Shown: positions 7,257-12,158 of the stretch, one piece after another
Numbering within the stretch: position 1 is the stretch's first letter
Layout: each line of letters begins with the position of its first letter
Notes under the pieces: model-generated
Seen by the model: only the letters and a program-made list of their open reading frames with translations
What the model was told of the DNA's origin: nothing
Database searches by the model: none
Made by a program: the position numbers and the translations under genes
Source: JAVBRU01 sp031547595
GTDB lineage: Bacteria; Bacillota; Clostridia; Christensenellales; Aristaeellaceae
Reading direction: 5' to 3'
DNA: 12,158 bases
Assembly (NCBI GenBank): GCA_031547595.1
Contig: JAVBRU010000064.1
Coordinates: forward strand, 1 to 12,158

Positions 7257-7344
7257 TCACATGTAGGTATAACCCTAAATACCAGCCACGTCCCACGTGA
7301 CGTTGGAACGGCCTGACATCGGCACAGGTGGATTACTGGCTGCC

Positions 7345-8544
7345 TCAGCCCCTCTCATAATCCTGATCTTTGATGGTTTGGATCAGCACAGGCACTACCT
7401 TATACAAGTCCCCTGCAATTCCATAATCCGCCACCTCAAAAATTGGCGCGTCCTGGTTTTGATTAATCGCAACAATCAAGCCGCTGTTTTGCATGCCCGC
7501 CAAATGTTGAATGGCCCCCGAAATGCCACAGGCGATATACAAATCTGGCTTGACAGTGGTGCCGGTTTGCCCCACCTGATACGAGGGCTCAATCCAGCCT
7601 GCATCCACAGCGGCCCTGCTGGCGGCCACTGTGCCGCCCAGGCAATCCGCCAGCCGTTTAAGCAAAGCAAACCCCTCCGCGCTGCCAAGGCCCGCGCCGC
7701 CTGCCACGATTACCTTGGCATCTGTCAAGGTAACCGCCTTTTGCACATCCTGCACAATCTCCAAAATCTGTTGGCGGATATCCTGGGGCTTTATAGAAAC
7801 CTCCAGCGTCACCACCTCGCCTTTGCGCCCCGGCATATACGCCGCCCCATCCATCACCCCCGGGCGCACTGTGGACATCTGCGGGCGGTGCAGGGGGCAC
7901 GCGATGGTGGCCATCAGATTGCCGCCAAAGGCGGGGCGTGTTTGCAGAAGGCCCTTCGTGCCCGGATCAATCTCCAGCTTGGTACAGTCTGCCGTTAAGC
8001 CGGTGCCGCACTGCACTGCCAGGCAAGGGCCCAAGTCGCGGCCAATATGCGTAGCACCCAGCAGCATAATTTCGGGCTTATACGTTTGAATGGCGGCATG
8101 AATCACTTTTGCGTAAGCATCGGAGGTATAACTCTCCAAAACAGGCGCGTCTGCCACATACACCACATCCGCGCCATAAGCAAACAGTTCATCCACCAAG
8201 CCGGTCATTTTGCTTCCTGCCAGCACCGCGCAAAGACGGCAGCCAATCGCGCTGGCCAGCTTCCGGCCCTCGCCCAGCAGCTCGATGGCGACCCTCATCA
8301 GCTGGCCCCCTCGCTGCTCGGCAAACACCCACACATCGTGGTATAGGCCGATATCCACAACAGCCGCACGCTCCTGTGCTTTTGAGATTGCCTGAAAGGG
8401 GCATTTTTCCACGCATTGGCCACAGCCTGTGCATCCCTCGCCAATCACGGCCAGCTTATCCTTCATCGTGATCGCATCAAAAGGGCAGCTTTTCAGGCAG
8501 ATAGCGCAGCCCTTGCATTGATCTCTGTTCACAATCACAGCCAT
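7345..8544 (-). CDS. etfA: Electron-transfer flavoprotein alpha subunit with N-terminal 2x[4Fe-4S] ferredoxin domain
   Basis: This is the EtfA subunit of an ETF that passes electrons between the acyl-CoA dehydrogenase, NADH and ferredoxin. Residues 1-55 hold two complete [4Fe-4S] motifs (C10, C13, C16, C20 and C38, C41, C44, C48). This extension is absent from classical ETFs but present in CarE-type and lactate-dehydrogenase-type bifurcating or confurcating ETFs. The ETF alpha N-domain follows (about 65-255), then the FAD-binding C-domain (about 275-395). Recognisable FAD-site motifs are SRAAVDAGW (309-317), VGQTGTTVKPDLYIACGIS (324-342) and GAIQHLAGM (343-351). Length (399 residues) fits a ferredoxin-EtfA fusion. 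The ATG at 8544 has GGGGAGGAAAG upstream and lies 19 bases from the EtfB stop. It is the last gene of the operon, ended by the terminator at 7228-7256. Function in electron bifurcation is inferred from family and context. Confidence 0.93.
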   Translation of the reverse strand: MAVIVNRDQCKGCAICLKSCPFDAITMKDKLAVIGEGCTGCGQCVEKCPFQAISKAQERAAVVDIGLYHDVWVFAEQRGGQLMRVAIELLGEGRKLASAIGCRLCAVLAGSKMTGLVDELFAYGADVVYVADAPVLESYTSDAYAKVIHAAIQTYKPEIMLLGATHIGRDLGPCLAVQCGTGLTADCTKLEIDPGTKGLLQTRPAFGGNLMATIACPLHRPQMSTVRPGVMDGAAYMPGRKGEVVTLEVSIKPQDIRQQILEIVQDVQKAVTLTDAKVIVAGGAGLGSAEGFALLKRLADCLGGTVAASRAAVDAGWIEPSYQVGQTGTTVKPDLYIACGISGAIQHLAGMQNSGLIVAINQNQDAPIFEVADYGIAGDLYKVVPVLIQTIKDQDYERG

Positions 8545-8563
8545 ATTCTTTCCTCCCCTTCCG

Positions 8564-9355
8564 TCAATGCACGATGTGCAATTCTTTCAGTACCGCGGCA
8601 AGTGCCTGCGCCATTTCCTCCGGCGTCCCTTCCAGCATAGCCCCTCGTCCCTTGACAGACGGGGTAAAGGAACGCATCACTTGGGTAGGGCTGGCCTTCA
8701 GCCCGCATTCCTCTGGCGGCAGGCCAACATCCGTTTCGTTCCAGACGGTAATTTCCTGTTGGTATGCGGCAAGAATCCCCCCGATGCTCATATACCGGGG
8801 CGTGTTCAGTTCTTTGATGCAGGTGAGCACACAGGGCGTTTGGCAGCGAATCACCTCATACCCATTTTCCATCTGCCGCTCGACCACCACATAGCCCTCG
8901 CCCATTTCCCGAATGCTTTGTACATAGGTGACCACCGGCAAGTTAAGCCGCTGCGCAATTTGGGGCCCCACCTGCGCGGTATCGCCATCAATGGCTTGGC
9001 GGCCCGCAAAGATCACATCATATGCCCCGATTTTTTTGATGCCTGCCGCAAGGGTGGCAGAGGTGGCGCAGGTATCCGCGCCGCCAAAGGCACGGCTGGA
9101 CAGCAAATAGGCTGCATCCGCCCCCATCGCCATACACTCCCGCAGCATATATTGGGCTTGCGGCGGGCCCATGGAAATAACATAGACGGTGCTGCCGGGA
9201 TGACTTTCCTTGAGCGCAAGCGCCGCTTCCAGCGCATGGGCGTCATCGGGATTCAAAATGGAAGGAACGCCCTCCCGGATCAATGTGCCCTTCACCGGAT
9301 CGATCTTGACCTCGTTGGTATCGGGCACCTGCTTGGCGCAAACAATGATCTTCAT
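8564..9355 (-). CDS. etfB: Electron-transfer flavoprotein beta subunit
   Basis: This is the EtfB subunit, partner of the EtfA encoded just downstream. In bifurcating ETFs this subunit carries the second FAD, where NADH electrons are split. It begins MKIIVCAKQVPDTNEVKIDP, the standard EtfB N-terminus. It carries NPDDAHALEAAL (35-46) and the FAD-binding AGRQAIDGDTAQVGPQIA (117-134), whose GRQAIDGDTAQVGP form is typical of the bifurcating ETF group. At 263 residues it is full length. The start has AAGGAGGG about 5 bases upstream, and this site overlaps the stop of the acyl-CoA dehydrogenase gene, leaving an 11-base gap. Such tight packing indicates co-translation with the dehydrogenase. Confidence 0.93.
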   Translation of the reverse strand: MKIIVCAKQVPDTNEVKIDPVKGTLIREGVPSILNPDDAHALEAALALKESHPGSTVYVISMGPPQAQYMLRECMAMGADAAYLLSSRAFGGADTCATSATLAAGIKKIGAYDVIFAGRQAIDGDTAQVGPQIAQRLNLPVVTYVQSIREMGEGYVVVERQMENGYEVIRCQTPCVLTCIKELNTPRYMSIGGILAAYQQEITVWNETDVGLPPEECGLKASPTQVMRSFTPSVKGRGAMLEGTPEEMAQALAAVLKELHIVH

Positions 9356-9366
9356 TTTGTCCCTCC

Positions 9367-10503
9367 TTATTTGAGCAGCTGGGCGGAGATCACCATCTGC
9401 TGCACCTGGCTGGTGCCCTCATAGATGGTAAACACGCGGCAATCGCGGTACATACGCTCAATTTTATATTCCTTGGTAAAGCCATAGCCGCCGTGCAATT
9501 GCAGGGCTTTGCCCGCGATTTCGTTGCACACCTCCGCGGCGTAATACTTGGCCATAGAGGCGGCCATGGTGCTGTTTAGCCCCTGATCCCGGGTGATGGC
9601 TGCCTGATAGACCAGTTCTTTGGCTGCCTGCAATTTGGTGGCCATATCCGCCAGGGTGAATTGCGTATTTTGAAAAGCGGCAATGGCGCGGCCAAACTGC
9701 TTGCGCTCCTTCACATAGCGGATCGCTTCATCCATGCAGCCCTGCGCCACGCCTATGGCCTGCGCCGCCACGCCCATGCGGCCAACATCCAGCGTTTTCA
9801 TGGCGTTTGAGAAGCCCTTGTTCTTCTCGCCCAGCATGTTCTCCTTGGGTACGCGCACATTATCCAAAATAATATCGCTGGTGGCGCAGCCGATCAGGCC
9901 CATTTTGTGCTCCGGCTTGCCCAAGGACACACCCGGCCAATCCATATGAATGATAAAGGCAGAAATGCCCCGCGTGCCCAGCGCCCTGTCCGTTTTGGCA
10001 TAGACAATGGCGTAATCAGAAAATGGGGCCATGGTGATAAAGGTTTTGCGGCCATTGAGGATATACGCGTCCCCATCCTCCCGCGCGATTGTGGCCACAC
10101 TGCCGGCATCGGAGCCCGCGCCCGGCTCGGTCAGGGCAAAGCAAAGCATCTTCTCCCCCTTTGCTACCGGCCACAGGTATTTTTCCTTTTGCGCATCCGT
10201 GCCGCTCAGCAGCAGCGGCCCGCCGGACAAGCTGTTGGGGCTGGATACATACAGGCTGGCCACAGCGCTGACCCGGGCAATTTCCTCCATCACAATCACA
10301 TATGCCAAATGATCGCCGCCCTGGCCTCCCAGCGCTTTGGGCACTTTGATGCCAAAGAACCCGGCAGCGGCCATTTTTTGAAGTATTTCAGGAGGAAAAA
10401 CTGCTGTTTCTTCCACCTTTGTAAGCACGTCATCGGTCAACTCCTGCTGGGCAAACTGACGCGCCAGCTTGCGGATCAACTCGTATTTTTCCTCAAATAT
10501 CAT
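9367..10503 (-). CDS. Acyl-CoA dehydrogenase (probable enoyl-CoA reductase of a bifurcating ETF complex)
   Basis: This is an FAD-dependent acyl-CoA dehydrogenase; beside EtfBA it probably runs in the reducing direction on an enoyl-CoA. Family motifs are clear: ALTEPGAGSD (123-132), GRKTFIT (151-157), RKQFGRAIAAFQ (267-278), QLHGGYGFTKEY (335-346) and the catalytic glutamate E362 in IYEGTSQVQ. Full length, 378 residues. The start at 10503 (MIFEEKYELIRK) is preferred over an in-frame ATG at 10521, because AAAGGGAG lies 8 bases before 10503 and would be inside the longer version. The residues after FIT (MAPFSDYAIV) differ from the NGGYAD-like stretch usual in butyryl-CoA dehydrogenase, hinting at another substrate. 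Alternatives include butyryl-, caffeyl-, acryloyl- or arylacrylyl-CoA reductase. The substrate is unresolved. Confidence 0.92.
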   Translation of the reverse strand: MIFEEKYELIRKLARQFAQQELTDDVLTKVEETAVFPPEILQKMAAAGFFGIKVPKALGGQGGDHLAYVIVMEEIARVSAVASLYVSSPNSLSGGPLLLSGTDAQKEKYLWPVAKGEKMLCFALTEPGAGSDAGSVATIAREDGDAYILNGRKTFITMAPFSDYAIVYAKTDRALGTRGISAFIIHMDWPGVSLGKPEHKMGLIGCATSDIILDNVRVPKENMLGEKNKGFSNAMKTLDVGRMGVAAQAIGVAQGCMDEAIRYVKERKQFGRAIAAFQNTQFTLADMATKLQAAKELVYQAAITRDQGLNSTMAASMAKYYAAEVCNEIAGKALQLHGGYGFTKEYKIERMYRDCRVFTIYEGTSQVQQMVISAQLLK

Positions 10504-10510
10504 GGTGTTT

Positions 10511-10518
10511 CTCCCTTT
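10511..10518 (-). promoter_or_regulatory. Ribosome binding site that fixes the acyl-CoA dehydrogenase start
   Basis: AAAGGGAG on the minus strand, 7 to 8 bases before ATG at 10503. It supports this ATG over the in-frame ATG at 10521, which has no comparable site. Confidence 0.75.
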
Positions 10519-10529
10519 CAAACGAAAAT

Positions 10530-10559
10530 GAAGGCCGCACAGAAACCCATGCGGCCTTC
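10530..10559 (-). terminator. Intra-operon hairpin, possible attenuator
   Basis: A perfect 10-bp GC-rich stem (10530-10539 with 10550-10559) with a 10-base loop lies in the 63-base gap between the flavoprotein and acyl-CoA dehydrogenase genes. On the minus strand it is followed by ATTTTCG, so it resembles a weak terminator. Only 26 bases separate it from the dehydrogenase start, leaving no room for a new promoter. It may be a partial terminator or a processing or stability element that sets unequal expression. Confidence 0.6.
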
Positions 10560-10566
10560 GGAGGTA

Positions 10567-11517
10567 TCAGGCTTCTGCGCTGGGATAGGTTGCTTCGAAC
10601 ATTTCCATATACTTTTTCTTCCGCGCCTTAAACTCATCGCTGTTTTTTTGCAGATCGGCCAGACGGCCCTCGTTGTATTGGATATCCTGGCCATGCTTCA
10701 GCTTGCCAGACAGCGTATCATGCGCCAGGGGCAGCAGTTCCTCGGGGTAGGTGATCACGATTTTGCCGTCCTGCACGCAAAGCTCACCCTCCAGGCCACA
10801 CAGGCTGCAGATGGCGTGGGTGGTGCCGGGCTCGATATAGAAATTGTTCATGTGGCAATGGGGACATACGCCGGATGGGCCCATCCACTTGGCTTCGGGA
10901 ATGCTCTGCGCCGCATTGGCCAGATTGGCACCGATTGCGTGCGCGCGCGCAAAGGCATCGTCATCCATCAGGATGGTTTTGCTCCACTGGAATTTGTCAT
11001 TGTCAATGATCTTCCACATCGGACTCATGGCCAGCATGCCATGATCCATCTGCACCAGGCTGCCCCAATCCGACCCGCCCACGGCAATAAAGGAAATCAC
11101 CTTGTCCTTCAGCAGCCGGGGGTCTATGCCGGGGCCGCCGTGATCCTTGCTGATTTTATCGGCAATGAACAGATTGCCCCGGTCCATGGACGGGCCAAAG
11201 CGATCGGTGATGGTATGGATGATGCCTGTTGTGCCACATTCAAAGATGGGCGAAGCCAGCAGAATGCCATCCGCGTCCAGCATTTTGTTCAGCAGCCACA
11301 AAAAATCATCCTGGATCACGCAGATACGGCCCTTGCCACCCATCATCGCCTTCACGCAGGCAATGCAGCCGGTGCAATGCTGAATATTGATGTTGTGGTG
11401 CAGATTGATAAACTCCACCTCTGCCCCCAACTGCTGCGCGCTCAGCAGTGCTTCCTTGCACATTGCGTCATTGGCCCCATTATACGTGCCGGCAGATATC
11501 CCCAAGATTTTCGCCAT
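10567..11517 (-). CDS. Flavodoxin-fold iron-sulfur flavoprotein with C-terminal CXXC ribbon
   Basis: This is a predicted cytoplasmic FMN-binding electron carrier or reductase of the NADPH-dependent FMN reductase / iron-sulfur flavoprotein group. Residues 1-205 form the flavodoxin-like fold: KILGISAGTYNGAND at the FMN phosphate loop and ASPIFECGTTGIIHTITDR (88-106) at the flavin loop. A compact cysteine set C48, C51, C54 and C66 (CTGCIAC then GRICVIQDD) may bind a [4Fe-4S] cluster. After the flavodoxin core, C218-X2-C221 and C237-X2-C240 form a ribbon that may bind zinc or iron, followed by a charged helical tail (about 285-310). At 316 residues it is longer than the plain family because of this extension. 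ATG at 11517 has AAGGAGGAA upstream. Its position before the acyl-CoA dehydrogenase suggests a role in feeding or draining electrons of that complex (inference). Confidence 0.75.
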   Translation of the reverse strand: MAKILGISAGTYNGANDAMCKEALLSAQQLGAEVEFINLHHNINIQHCTGCIACVKAMMGGKGRICVIQDDFLWLLNKMLDADGILLASPIFECGTTGIIHTITDRFGPSMDRGNLFIADKISKDHGGPGIDPRLLKDKVISFIAVGGSDWGSLVQMDHGMLAMSPMWKIIDNDKFQWSKTILMDDDAFARAHAIGANLANAAQSIPEAKWMGPSGVCPHCHMNNFYIEPGTTHAICSLCGLEGELCVQDGKIVITYPEELLPLAHDTLSGKLKHGQDIQYNEGRLADLQKNSDEFKARKKKYMEMFEATYPSAEA

Positions 11518-11542
11518 GATGATTCCTCCTTATCAATACGTC

Positions 11543-11555
11543 CCCCTCACAGGGG
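11543..11555. repeat. Small hairpin between two redox genes
   Basis: CCCCT (11543-11547) pairs with AGGGG (11551-11555) around a 3-base loop in the 47-base gap between the iron-sulfur protein and the flavoprotein. No T run follows on the minus strand, so it is not a terminator. It may be minor mRNA structure near the ribosome binding site. Confidence 0.3.
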
Positions 11556-11564
11556 TAAAATATA

Positions 11565-12143
11565 CTATCTGAATCTTCCCACCCGCGTCGGCTTGTCGGG
11601 CACGCGCATGCTGCCATCTTGAATCACGATGGCCCCTTCCCCACAGGCGGATACACACTTGCCGCAGCCCTCACACATGTCCTTATCAATCATGTAGATA
11701 AAATTGCTTTTGCCCGTGATGGCGTCCTCGCCGCAGGCATCCATGCAATCGCCACAGCCCTCGCATTTTTGAGGATCAATGGCGTAGGTTTTTTTGCCAA
11801 GCGCAGCGCAAACCCCGGCAGAGCATTGCCTGCGCAGGATATGGGTGTCAAGTTCCTCCCGGCAAACGGTGACGGCCGACAGCGCCAGCCGCGCCATCCC
11901 CCTGCCAAAGCAGCAAAGCGCACCGGCCGCTACAATGGGGGCCATGTCCTCCACCATGGACAAGCTGTCTCGGTTGGCCTTTCCCAGCGTAATATCCGCA
12001 AAAATACCCGCCAAATGCCAGGTCCCTTCCCGGCACAGCACACATTTCTGGCAGGACTCCGCCTGCGCCCGCCGCATCAGCTCATACGCGGCATCTGCCA
12101 GGCATTCGGTGCTGTCAAACACGCGGATCATATCAAAATCCAT
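11565..12143 (-). CDS. NuoF/HydB C-terminal-like iron-sulfur protein (no NADH/FMN domain in window)
   Basis: This predicted soluble electron-transfer protein matches only the C-terminal Fe-S half of NuoF/HndC/HydB-type subunits. ESCQKCVLCREGT (C31, C34, C37) with C77 in ALCCFG corresponds to the NADH_4Fe-4S (N3-type) cluster. RQCSAGVC (C107, C112) follows as in HndC/HydB. Two ferredoxin motifs end the protein (C127, C130, C133, C137 and C157, C160, C163, C167). The thioredoxin-like and FMN/NADH-binding parts that normally precede this are absent. The start is uncertain. ATG at 12143 (MDFDMIRVFD) has no clear ribosome binding site, the frame stays open to the right edge, and ATG at 12131 is a second option. 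Homology begins right at the window's last codons, so it may be a standalone module or the tail of a longer protein. It heads the redox operon as seen here. Confidence 0.75.
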   Translation of the reverse strand: MDFDMIRVFDSTECLADAAYELMRRAQAESCQKCVLCREGTWHLAGIFADITLGKANRDSLSMVEDMAPIVAAGALCCFGRGMARLALSAVTVCREELDTHILRRQCSAGVCAALGKKTYAIDPQKCEGCGDCMDACGEDAITGKSNFIYMIDKDMCEGCGKCVSACGEGAIVIQDGSMRVPDKPTRVGRFR

Positions 12144-12158
12144 GCATTCATCTATAAC

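Larger units (their letters stand above)
6963..7344. other. Convergent intergenic region
   Basis: These 382 bases lie between the 3' ends of the response regulator and EtfA genes. They contain the long palindrome at 7051-7226 and the bidirectional terminator at 7228-7256. I see nothing supportable in 6963-7050 or in 7257-7344. Confidence 0.7.

Noticed and set aside
8567..9424. A 285-codon open frame on the plus strand
   Set aside because: Antisense shadow of EtfB, which is full length with diagnostic motifs.
10504..10521. Six-residue longer start for the acyl-CoA dehydrogenase
   Set aside because: The AAAGGGAG ribosome binding site for ATG 10503 would lie inside the longer coding sequence, and no site precedes 10521.
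9907..11622. A 571-codon open frame on the plus strand
   Set aside because: It lies antisense to the acyl-CoA dehydrogenase, iron-sulfur flavoprotein and part of the Fe-S protein, all of which have family motifs and ribosome binding sites. Its translation has no recognisable domain and is rich in His/Ala/Gly/Gln typical of antisense frames in GC-rich genes.

Overview
The window reads as chromosomal DNA of an anaerobic, probably gut-associated Clostridia-type Firmicute. The grounds are strong AGGAGG-type ribosome binding sites before most genes, a YesM/YesN-type two-component system with a DUF3502-type solute-binding protein, and an oxygen-sensitive, ferredoxin-linked electron-transfer flavoprotein (ETF) and acyl-CoA dehydrogenase operon. 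No rRNA, tRNA, CRISPR array, transposase or phage gene was seen, so finer taxonomy is not attempted.

Left edge (1-840): the start of an unrecognised gene runs off the left end on the minus strand. It is followed by about 490 bases with no convincing gene but several inverted repeats. Two hairpins then follow the next gene's stop codon; the second is a clear intrinsic terminator for minus-strand transcription.

Carbohydrate sensing and hydrolysis (842-6962): on the minus strand, a YesM-family sensor histidine kinase overlaps by 4 bases (ATGA) a DUF3502-type extracellular solute-binding protein. A weak terminator and a secreted GH43 glycoside hydrolase follow. The AraC-type (YesN-like) response regulator is divergent from the kinase, behind a TGATATAAT promoter. 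No transporter permease or ATPase lies in the window, and the binding protein has no lipobox. This makes it a candidate periplasmic-type sensor subunit of the kinase rather than an uptake lipoprotein. The hydrolase would be the likely output, or would release the ligand.

Convergent gap (6963-7344): a 176-base imperfect palindrome, probably a MITE-like element or structured repeat, sits directly against a bidirectional terminator.

Redox operon (7345-12143, minus strand; transcription order right to left): a small iron-sulfur protein matching only the C-terminal Fe-S half of NuoF/HydB-type subunits; a flavodoxin-fold iron-sulfur flavoprotein with an added CXXC...CXXC ribbon; an acyl-CoA dehydrogenase; EtfB; and EtfA with an N-terminal 2x[4Fe-4S] ferredoxin domain. 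The last three have the architecture of flavin-based electron-bifurcating enoyl-CoA reductases such as caffeyl-CoA reductase-Etf (CarCDE). The first two look like extra electron-transfer partners. The acyl-CoA substrate cannot be read from the sequence, and the operon probably continues beyond the right edge.
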